Position numbers and translations under genes: made by a program. A model generated the notes under the pieces. The model was not told where the DNA came from, searched no databases, and was given only the letters and a program-made list of their open reading frames with translations. From CAZRRV01 sp964406705 (GTDB taxonomy: Bacteria > Bacillota > Clostridia > Oscillospirales > Acutalibacteraceae), in assembly GCA_964406705.1 (NCBI GenBank), contig CAYOSS010000053.1, forward strand, positions 1 through 12,770: a DNA stretch of 12,770 nt. The letters run 5' to 3'. How positions within the stretch are numbered: position 1 is the stretch's first letter; each line of letters begins with the position of its first letter. Shown one piece after another: positions 7,346 to 12,770 of this stretch.

Positions 7346-7376
7346 GAAAAGAAGTTCAGGCGGACCGGCTTGCTCC
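7290..7376 (+). repeat. 87-bp perfect inverted repeat, left arm
   Basis: Bases 7290-7376 equal the reverse complement of 8265-8351 at every position I compared. The arms are 888 bp apart. Each arm includes the 16-bp-stem hairpin plus the flank ending CGGACCGGCTTGCTCC. Confidence 0.88.
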
Positions 7377-7465
7377 TACGCCGGACACTGAGCGGTCTGA
7401 GGGTAGCCGCCACCTATACCACTGCTCTTGCGGTCGCTGACGCGGGGGTAGCCCGGATGTGCCTC

Positions 7466-7905
7466 CGGCGCCGGCTCCGGGACCCCGCCGTATTCATTCC
7501 AGTCTCGCAGAGACGGATGTAAAAGGCTCGCAGGTTCGGGCAAGCTCGCCGCTATCGTTCGGGGCTCGGCGCTTGTGGGGTGGCTTTTGCCTGGCGGTTC
7601 GGGGACGGCTCGCGGGTGTACGGCGGGCCCGTGCTGGGGGAGCTTGGAAGCTCGCCGACGCGAGGGAAGGCCGGAGGTCCCGCCGGCGCCGGTTCGGCAG
7701 CCTCGCCGTATTCATTCCTGTCTCGCAGAGTCGGATGCAAAAGGCTCGCAGGTTCGGGGGCGGCTCGCCGCTGTCGATTTGGGCTCGGCGCTTCCGGGAA
7801 ACCTTTGCCCGCCGACCGGGGACGGCTCGCGGGTGTGCGGGGAGCCACTGCCGGGGGAGCCCGGAGGTTCGCCGGCGCGAAGGGGTAGCCCGGGGGTACT
7901 GGCAA
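7466..7905 (+). repeat. Two tandem ~218-bp copies of the intergenic repeat body
   Basis: The motif GCCGTATTCATTCC occurs at 7487 and 7705, and the surrounding sequence (TCTCGCAGAG.CGGATG.AAAAGGCTCGCAGG, GGCTCGCGGGTGT.CGG) aligns through both units with substitutions and small indels. The body also matches 1-400 and, inverted, 7965-8160. Indels between copies break every reading frame, so this looks non-coding. Confidence 0.8.
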
Positions 7906-7964
7906 CCCCCACCCCGGAAGCGTGGCGGGTTATAGAATAGTCTGACAGCGTCGGGGCTCCGGCT

Positions 7965-8264
7965 CCGCTTCGCCCACCGGGAACGCGCTGGCTCGCCCCA
8001 TACGGGGGGGAAGCTCCCTGCATATCTGCGAGCCCCCTCCGACCGGCAAGCAAAAAGCTACCCCGCAAGAGCCGAGCCCTAATCGATAGCGGCGAGCTGC
8101 CCCCAAACCTGCGAGCCTTTTGTACCGGGCTCGGCGAGCCCCGAATGACCTCGGCAGGGTCCCGGAGCCGGCGTCGGCGGGATTTCCGGGTCTTCCTCGC
8201 GAAGCGAGCGCAAGAGCAGCCGTACAGGTGGCGGCTGCCCCCAAACCACTAAGTGTTCGGCGTT
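7965..8264 (-). repeat. Inverted copy of the repeat body
   Basis: Reading the minus strand from 8264, it repeats the order of the other bodies: GGCAGCCGCCACCTGTAC, CCGGCTCCGGGACCCTGCCG, GCCCGGTACAAAAGGCTCGC and GAGCCAGCGCGTTCCCGG. It carries on directly from the inverted 87-bp arm, giving 7290-8351 an overall palindromic layout. Confidence 0.75.
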
Positions 8265-8351
8265 GGAGCAAGCCGGTCCGCCTGAACTTCTTTTCTGTCC
8301 GCTTTTCTTCTTTCTGCCGGACCGTTCCGGCACAGAGAAGAAAAGCGGACA
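8265..8351 (-). repeat. 87-bp perfect inverted repeat, right arm
   Basis: It is the exact reverse complement of 7290-7376, including the internal hairpin with CCGGACCGTTCCGG at its head (8317-8330). Confidence 0.88.
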
Positions 8352-8552
8352 TCGTTCCCCAGCCGCGCTGGGGAAAAAATTGGCTACCCTCGCGCAGCGA
8401 GAAGAAATCCCCGGGGACAGGGCGAAGCTAAAGGCAGGTGGACAGCCGGACCGTTCCGGCTCAGAGAAGAAAAGCGGACAACATTCCCCGGCATAGCTGG
8501 GAAAAAGAGAAAACCAACCTCGCGACAGCGAGAGGAAGTCCCCGGCGCCGGG
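8352..8552 (-). repeat. Palindromic intergenic repeats, copies A3 (remainder) and A4
   Basis: On the minus strand the family order recurs twice. A3 has the hairpin CCCCAGCGCGGCTGGGG (8373-8357) and TTCTCGCTGCGCGAGGGTAG. A4 has CCCGGCGCCGGG (8552-8541), CTCTCGCTGTCGCGAGG, CCCAGCTATGCCGGGG (8501-8486) and TGTCCGCTTTTCTTCTCT (8480-8463). Confidence 0.78.
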
Positions 8553-8582
8553 AGGAGCCAAGTCCCCGGCCCCGCAAAGCCT

Positions 8583-8696
8583 TTGCCCACCTTGCGGTGC
8601 CCGGCTCGTCGCACACCCCCGCGCGGCGACTTGCCGACCGCTGCCGGGATGAAGCCTTCGCTGTTTCGTCCACCGGACGCGCTCGACTTCATTCCC
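8583..8696 (+). repeat. ~115-bp direct repeat, first copy
   Basis: It begins TTGCCCACCTTGCGGTGCCC and ends near GACGCGCTCGACTTCATTCCC. It matches 12555-12670 with only a few changes and a 2-bp length difference. The two copies are about 3.97 kb apart and enclose the lysozyme, nucleotidyltransferase and ruvX genes. Confidence 0.85.
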
Positions 8697-8897
8697 GCGC
8701 AGCGAGCAGAAGCCCCCGGCGCCGGGCGGACCCGGAGCCACCAGCACCACCATGCCCCACGCAGCAAGAAGAAGCCCCGGACCCGGTCTGCCCCAAATCG
8801 CGCCGCCCGGCACCGCCCCGCTGCCCCGCGAGGTGAGCTAATCCCCCCGGCCGCGGAGCCGCCAATCACCCGCCCGCAAACTAATAGCTAAAAACTC
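8697..8897. other. Intergenic DNA upstream of the lysozyme promoter
   Basis: It contains one more perfect CCCGGCGCCGGG palindrome (8715-8726) beside a GCGCAGCGAGCAGAAG motif, a partial inverted family copy, and otherwise GC-rich sequence with no convincing gene. Confidence 0.55.
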
Positions 8898-8926
8898 TTG
8901 CAATCCCATTCAAAATGTTGTATAAT
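8898..8926 (+). promoter_or_regulatory. Sigma-A-type promoter of the GH25 lysozyme operon
   Basis: TTGCAA (8898-8903), a 17-bp spacer and a perfect TATAAT (8921-8926). Transcription would start near 8933, about 40 nt before the ATG at 8975. Confidence 0.82.
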
Positions 8927-8974
8927 GTGGGAACACTGGCTACTTGGATCGGTCGCGGCAAAGGCAGGTGGGCT

Positions 8975-10429
8975 ATGCGGCTTAAGAGGGGGATGTTCGG
9001 AAGAGTTACGACGAGCGCGGTCTTCGGGATTTTGGCGGCGGGGTACGCGGCGGTAGCGTGCTTCGCCCCGGGCGGCTACTTTACCACGGCGCCGTCCTCC
9101 GAGAGCGGAGAGCCGTCCGACTCGTCCTCATATTACGGCGAAGCGTCGGGCGGGAGCTCTTCTTACGACTACCCGGACGGGTTGGGCTATGTCATTCCGC
9201 CGGAGCTGTTGCCCGACGTACTGGGCAGCGAGGAGTATTTGCCCACCCCCGAGGACAACGCGACGGACCCGGGGGCCCTTCCCCCGCCGGCGGAGGAGGA
9301 GGCCGTCCCACCGGAAAATACTCCTCCCGCCGGAGAGCAGGGGGGCGCTCCTCCCGCCTCCGCCCCGCAGGAGACCGTCCCGCAGGACACCGTTCCCCCG
9401 GCGGACAGCGTCACCCCCACCGAGCCTTATGTCGTTCGGGTTGACGTAGACCCCGACAGTCACCTCAACCTGCGCTCCTCTATGGAGTTGCTTGACGGCA
9501 ACATCGTGGCCAAGGCCGGGCGGGGCGAAAGGCTCCTCTGCGACGCCGACTGCATAGCGGCGGACGGGTCCCGGTGGCGGAGAGTGGCATACGGCGGAGC
9601 GAGCCTGTTCGCCTCCGCCGAGTTTACCGTTCCGACGGGCGAGGATCCCGGCGCGTTGAACCAGCCCCCCGCTCCGGCGCCGCCAAATACGGGGTCGGGC
9701 GACGGTTGGCGCGAGGTTGACGGCAAGACATACTACTATGTAAACGGGGCTCCCGTCACCGGCTGGCAGGTGATAGCGGGAGTGCGTCACCTGTTCGACG
9801 AAAACGGGGTTAAAATCAGCAAAACGGGGATCGACGTCTCCCGCTACCAGTTGGATATAGACTGGCAGGCGGTCAAGGAGGCGGGCATCGACTTCGCCAT
9901 AATCCGGGTGGGCTACCGGGGCTACGGGACGGGCAAGATCGTCTTAGACGACTATTTTAAGAAGAATATGGACGGCGCGGCCGCGGTCGGCATCCCGGTG
10001 GGGGTGTACTTCTACTCCACGGCGATAAACACCGCCGAGGCCGTAGAGGAGGCGGACTTCGTCTTGGCCGCCGTTAAGGATTATAGCCTTCAGTACCCGG
10101 TGATGTTCGACATAGAGCACCACACCGACCGCTGCGCGGGGGTCTCGCGCGAGCAGTTCACGGATAACACGATAGCGTTCCTGGAGAGGATTAAGAGCGC
10201 GGGGTACAAGGCTATGTACTACACCTACAAGAGCTACCTGCAAAACTTCCTCGACTACGATCGGCTGCGGGGCTACGACCTGTGGCTCGCGACCTATGTG
10301 AGCCTCGGCGTTACGGACGACTCGCCCGTAAGCGCGTTCGATTACAAAATTTGGCAGTACAGCAGTGACGGCTCCGTCCCCGGGGTGCCGGGGCGGGTGG
10401 ATATGAATATACAAACAGAGCCTGTGTAA
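8975..10429 (+). CDS. Secreted GH25 muramidase with SH3-like and cell-wall-binding repeat domains
   Basis: Product is 484 aa from the ATG at 8975. An ATG at 8915 would lie inside the promoter, and GGCAGGTGG precedes 8975. Order: basic n-region and hydrophobic signal/anchor (1-30), Ser/Pro/Glu-rich low-complexity linker (35-150), SH3b-like domain with LNLRSS (about 151-219), a choline-binding-like repeat GWREVDGKTYYYVNG (about 243-283), and a C-terminal GH25 domain (284-484). Catalytic-site signatures are GIDVSRYQ with D287 and the MFDIEHH pair D379/E381. GH25 enzymes cleave the MurNAc-GlcNAc beta-1,4 bond of peptidoglycan. It likely acts at the cell surface in wall turnover. It is the first gene of a two-gene operon. 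Confidence 0.95.
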   Translation: MRLKRGMFGRVTTSAVFGILAAGYAAVACFAPGGYFTTAPSSESGEPSDSSSYYGEASGGSSSYDYPDGLGYVIPPELLPDVLGSEEYLPTPEDNATDPGALPPPAEEEAVPPENTPPAGEQGGAPPASAPQETVPQDTVPPADSVTPTEPYVVRVDVDPDSHLNLRSSMELLDGNIVAKAGRGERLLCDADCIAADGSRWRRVAYGGASLFASAEFTVPTGEDPGALNQPPAPAPPNTGSGDGWREVDGKTYYYVNGAPVTGWQVIAGVRHLFDENGVKISKTGIDVSRYQLDIDWQAVKEAGIDFAIIRVGYRGYGTGKIVLDDYFKKNMDGAAAVGIPVGVYFYSTAINTAEAVEEADFVLAAVKDYSLQYPVMFDIEHHTDRCAGVSREQFTDNTIAFLERIKSAGYKAMYYTYKSYLQNFLDYDRLRGYDLWLATYVSLGVTDDSPVSAFDYKIWQYSSDGSVPGVPGRVDMNIQTEPV

Positions 10430-10444
10430 AGGAAGTGCCGGTGA

Positions 10445-11323
10445 ATGGGTTTTCACGCTACGTTGGTTGTGATGGCGGCGGGAATGGGGAGCCGCTTCGG
10501 GGGGTTAAAGCAGGTCGAGCCGATAGGGCCCCGGGGCGAGTCTCTGGTAGATTTTTCCATATATGACGCGGTGGCGGCGGGCTTCGATAAGGTCGTGTTC
10601 GTCATCAAACACTCCATAGACGGGGTTTTCCGCGAGACTGTGGGACGGCGCACCGAGGAGCGCGTGGCGGTGGAGTATGTTTATCAGGAGTTAGACCGTC
10701 TGCCGGAGGGGTTCTCCGTCCCGGCGGGCAGGGAGAAGCCCTGGGGGACGGGCCACGCCATACTCTGCTGCGAAGACGCGGTCCGGGAGCCATTCGCCGT
10801 GATAAACGCGGACGACTTCTACGGGGCGTCCGGCTACGGGGAGATTTACCGCCATTTACGGGATAAAAACAGCTACTGTATGGTGGGTTTCCGCCTGGGC
10901 GACACCGTCACCGAGAACGGCACGGTCTCGCGGGGGGTCTGCTCCACCGAAAACGGGCTCCTTCGCGGGATCACGGAGCACACCAAAATAGACGGGCGCT
11001 GCCGCTCGACTGCGCCGGACGGCACCGTGAGGCAGCTTTCGCCCGACACGGTGGTCTCTATGAATATGTGGGGATTTACGCCGAGCATTTTCCCGGTGCT
11101 GCAAGGCGCTTTCCGGGAGTTTTTGGCGGAGAACGGGGACAGCCTCAAGGCGGAGTTCTTCTTCAACACGGTGCTGGACGGGCTTATTCACACGGGCGAG
11201 CAAACCGTGACGGTGCTCCCCGGGAGCGACAAGTGGTACGGGGTCACCTACCGCGAGGATAAGGAGCCGGTCGTCGCCGCCATCAGGGCGCTGATTGACG
11301 CGGGGCGCTACCCGGGGATGTAG
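10445..11323 (+). CDS. Sugar-nucleotidyltransferase-like protein (GT-A NTP transferase)
   Basis: Product is 292 aa. It opens LVVMAAGMGSRFGGLKQVEP (residues 7-26), the nucleotide-binding signature of NDP-sugar pyrophosphorylase-like enzymes. It continues with WGTGHAIL (100-107) and AVINADDFYG (118-127), whose Asp pair probably binds the metal, then WYGVTYREDKE near the end. Such enzymes join a sugar phosphate to a nucleotide. The sugar cannot be named from sequence. The start ATG follows the lysozyme stop by 15 bp, with AAAGGAAG as ribosome binding site, so the two are co-transcribed. An intrinsic terminator follows directly. Pairing with a muramidase suggests a cell-envelope polymer role. Confidence 0.92.
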   Translation: MGFHATLVVMAAGMGSRFGGLKQVEPIGPRGESLVDFSIYDAVAAGFDKVVFVIKHSIDGVFRETVGRRTEERVAVEYVYQELDRLPEGFSVPAGREKPWGTGHAILCCEDAVREPFAVINADDFYGASGYGEIYRHLRDKNSYCMVGFRLGDTVTENGTVSRGVCSTENGLLRGITEHTKIDGRCRSTAPDGTVRQLSPDTVVSMNMWGFTPSIFPVLQGAFREFLAENGDSLKAEFFFNTVLDGLIHTGEQTVTVLPGSDKWYGVTYREDKEPVVAAIRALIDAGRYPGM

Positions 11324-11325
11324 CG

Positions 11326-11363
11326 AAAAGCCGCTCCGCGCGAAGGGGAGCGGCTCGCTTTTT
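11326..11363 (+). terminator. Intrinsic terminator after the nucleotidyltransferase
   Basis: AGCCGCTCC (11329-11337) pairs perfectly with GGAGCGGCT (11347-11355), followed within four bases by TTTTT (11359-11363). It starts a few bases after the stop codon. Confidence 0.9.
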
Positions 11364-11367
11364 GAGA

Positions 11368-11472
11368 GCGGGAATGCCGGGCGACAGCGTGGGAAACCGC
11401 CGGACGGTCCTCGGCGGTATTACTGTGGGACCGGGAACGCCGGGCGCCGTCGCGTAAAGCGGCCGGACGGTC
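11368..11472 (+). repeat. Imperfect 63-bp-period direct repeat
   Basis: The pattern GGGAAYGCCGGGCG...GCCGGACGGTC occurs at 11368-11409 and 11431-11472. It resembles a distant relative of the 35-bp array that follows and lies just past the terminator. Confidence 0.6.
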
Positions 11473-11575
11473 ACCCGGTGGCTTGCCTTAGGGTTAAGAG
11501 CACCGGGCGGCGACGGGGCGACCGGCCGTGATCGCCGCTTTCGGGAACCCGGTTCGCCGCAGGGGGCCTATTGAG
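11473..11575. other. GC-rich spacer between the two repeat tracts
   Basis: No gene, promoter or clear hairpin is seen. Fragments such as TAAGAGCACCGGGCG look like further decayed repeat units. Confidence 0.4.
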
Positions 11576-11945
11576 GTTAAACGGGAGCTGCCGCGCCGGA
11601 AGCGGGCGGCGTTAAACGGGAGTAACCGCGCCGGGGGCGAGCAGGGCTAACCGGAGGCGGCAACGCCGGGAGCGGGCGAAGTTAGGTAAGAACAGCCGCG
11701 CCGGGACCGATTGGGGCTAAATAGGGGCGAGCGTACCGGAAATGCGCGGTGTTAAACGGGAATGGTCACGCCGGAGCAAGCAGTGTTAAACGGGAACAAC
11801 CGCGCCGGGAGCGAACATCGCTAAACGAAAGTAGCTGCGCCGGGGCGAACATCGCTAAACGGGAGTAACCGCGCCGGGTCAAACAGAGCTAAACGAGAGC
11901 GAACGGAACCAGATAAAACCGCCCGTCGCCGGGGCGAGCGACGTT
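11576..11945 (+). repeat. Degenerate tandem array, 11 units of about 35 bp, upstream of ruvX
   Basis: Units start with GYTAAA at 11576, 11611, 11646, 11681, 11716, 11751, 11785, 11820, 11854, 11888 and 11943. Spacing is 35 or 34 bp except the last step, which is 55 bp. The consensus is GYTAAACGGGAGYAACCGCG followed by CCGGGAGCGARCAKC. Variation is spread along the whole unit, unlike a CRISPR. The last unit leads into the ruvX ribosome binding site (GTTAAATTAGGAGT). Confidence 0.88.
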
Positions 11946-11962
11946 AAATTAGGAGTGATCTC

Positions 11963-12391
11963 TTGGTAATATTGGCGGTGGACGCGGGCGAGGCGCGGAC
12001 GGGGCTTGCCGCGTCGGACGAGGATGAACGTTTGGCGCTCCCCGTCGCGACCGTCCACGAGCGGGACAGGGCGCGACTCGTGGCCGCCGTCGCGAGCGAG
12101 GCCAAGTCGCGCGGGGCGGGGCTTGTGGTCGTCGGGTACCCGCTAAATATGGACGGCAGCGAGGGGTTCAAAGCGAAGGAGTGCGCCGAGCTCGCCCGGG
12201 AAATCGAGACGGCGGCGGGCGTTCCCGTCACCCTTTGGGACGAGCGCTGCACCACCCTCCTCGCGAGCCGGGAGATGAGGGCCGCCGGCACCCGCGGCCG
12301 GAAGCAGCGTGACAACGTGGACTCCCTTGCGGCAGCGCTTATTTTGGAGAGCTTTCTTCAGGCGAGGAAGAATCGGAGCGGCCCCGAGTAG
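11963..12391 (+). CDS. ruvX: RuvX/YqgF family putative pre-16S rRNA nuclease (Holliday junction resolvase-like)
   Basis: Product is 142 aa. The start codon is TTG at 11963, supported by TAGGAG 8 nt upstream. No in-frame ATG precedes the first motif. It carries the family signature in order: AVDAGEARTG (residues 5-14, Asp7 as first metal ligand), VVGYPLNMDGSEG (57-69), LWDERCTT (91-98) and DNVDSLAAALILESFL near the C terminus. YqgF proteins adopt an RNase H-like fold and are implicated in maturing the 16S rRNA 5' end, with a proposed resolvase role. Length is normal for the family. The gene stands alone, with the tandem repeat array occupying its upstream region. No promoter was recognised. 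Confidence 0.93.
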   Translation: MVILAVDAGEARTGLAASDEDERLALPVATVHERDRARLVAAVASEAKSRGAGLVVVGYPLNMDGSEGFKAKECAELAREIETAAGVPVTLWDERCTTLLASREMRAAGTRGRKQRDNVDSLAAALILESFLQARKNRSGPE

Positions 12392-12401
12392 GCGGGGCCG
12401 C
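12378..12401 (+). terminator. GC hairpin overlapping the ruvX stop, possible terminator
   Basis: GCGGCCCC (12378-12385) pairs with GGGGCCGC (12394-12401), and the TAG stop lies in the loop. The T-run expected of an intrinsic terminator is absent (only TTTT near 12421), so termination here is uncertain. Confidence 0.45.
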
Positions 12402-12481
12402 GGGGTAGGCGGGGGCTCCGTTTTCCGGGAGAGTTGGCTCACTGCGTGGGATAGCTCGGCGGTGCAGGCGGATTAGCGCCG

Positions 12482-12706
12482 CCCGGCGCCGGGGATTCTT
12501 TTCGCTGCGCAGGGTATGCCGCGATGACTGAGGGCTTTCAGCTTTGGAGGGCCTTTTGCCCACCTTGCGGTGCCCGGCTCGTCGCTCGCCCCCGGCGCGG
12601 CGCCTCGCCGACCGCTGCCGGGATGAAGCCTTCGCTGTTTCGTCCACCGGACGCGCTCGGCTTCATTCCCAGCTGGGCTGGGGAACGATGTCCGCTTTTC
12701 TTCTCT
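12482..12706 (+). repeat. Palindromic intergenic repeat, copy A5, interrupted by the direct-repeat unit
   Basis: CCCGGCGCCGGG (12482-12493) and TTCTTTTCGCTGCGCAGGGTA open the copy. Its closing part, CCCAGCTGGGCTGGGG (12668-12683) and TGTCCGCTTTTCTTCTCT (12689-12706), appears only after the direct-repeat unit at 12555-12670. The two families are therefore nested or fused here. Confidence 0.75.
12555..12670 (+). repeat. ~115-bp direct repeat, second copy
   Basis: It matches 8583-8696: TTGCCCACCTTGCGGTGCCC, then a variable middle, then GACCGCTGCCGGGATGAAGC and GACGCGCTCGGCTTCATTCCC. Short ORFs on both strands in the two copies share their first residues and then diverge through indels, so they are not taken as genes. 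Confidence 0.85.
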
Positions 12707-12770
12707 TCGCCGACGGGCGCGGCTTCGTCGTCGCAAGTTCCATATCGCTCGTTTCCGCGCTAAAGCGTGA

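Noticed and set aside
8079..8813. A 244-codon minus-strand ORF and similar long ORFs at 6730-7413, 7459-7935 and 7930-8352
   Set aside because: They run through palindromic and tandem repeats, give Gly/Pro/Arg/Ser-rich translations and have no ribosome binding site. Copies of the same repeat are shifted in frame by indels, so the peptide similarity only mirrors DNA repetition.
8915..8974. Upstream ATG (8915) as the lysozyme start
   Set aside because: It overlaps the -10 box of a strong promoter. The ATG at 8975 has a ribosome binding site and begins a normal signal sequence.
11576..11945. CRISPR array
   Set aside because: The period is about 35 bp, too short for repeat plus spacer, and variation is spread through the unit with no invariant repeat and no cas genes.
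8583..12670. Composite transposon between the direct repeats
   Set aside because: No transposase, integrase or terminal inverted repeats were found inside or at the ends, and the enclosed genes look like ordinary chromosomal genes.

Overview
The window reads as part of a GC-rich, Gram-positive-type bacterial chromosome, most likely an uncultured gut Clostridia (Bacillota) genome. Pointers are strong purine-rich ribosome binding sites, sigma-A-like promoters, an NfeD/SPFH pair, a zinc-ribbon TIR protein of a type I recall from Clostridia, a secreted GH25 muramidase with a choline-binding-like repeat, and RuvX. No rRNA, tRNA, CRISPR array or recognisable transposase was seen. The taxon is an inference.

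Layout. (1) 1-467: intergenic repeat sequence with no credible gene. (2) 468-1899, minus strand: a two-gene operon, nfeD then a paraslipin/QmcA-like SPFH gene, behind a good promoter. (3) 2017-6733, minus strand: a second operon whose genes, in transcription order, are an SPFH protein with C-terminal zinc ribbons (6298-5111), a four-TM membrane protein broken by a one-base frameshift (5111-4424), a zinc ribbon/TPR/TIR/coiled-coil/two-TM protein (4384-2594) and a small possible PUA/EVE-like protein (2563-2063), with a likely terminator just after. (4) 6734-8897: about 2.2 kb of non-coding, repeat-dense DNA. (5) 8898-11363, plus strand: promoter, GH25 lysozyme, sugar-nucleotidyltransferase-like gene and an intrinsic terminator. 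(6) 11368-11960: degenerate tandem repeats, mainly an 11-unit array of about 35 bp. (7) 11963-12401: ruvX with a TTG start and a GC hairpin at its end. (8) 12402-12770: more of the intergenic repeat family.

The most interesting locus is operon 3. Its best promoter has TTGACT and TATAAT boxes separated by a 20-bp spacer of which 13 bases are one C homopolymer, the classic layout of a phase-variable promoter. The second gene is interrupted at a run of six Gs. The last 1.5 kb (the 3' half of the TIR gene plus the PUA/EVE-like gene) is strikingly AT-rich, while the 5' half of the same TIR ORF has the GC-rich composition of its neighbours. A switchable SPFH-scaffold / membrane protein / TIR-NADase / nucleic-acid-sensor module, with its sensor end exchanged by recombination, is a coherent hypothesis for a membrane-associated defence or stress system. 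It remains an inference.

The intergenic DNA carries a palindromic repeat family made of CCCGGCGCCGGG palindromes, small hairpins and a long TGTCCGCTTTTCTTCT hairpin. It includes an 87-bp perfect inverted repeat, a 218-bp tandem duplication, and a roughly 115-bp direct repeat that brackets regions 5 to 7.
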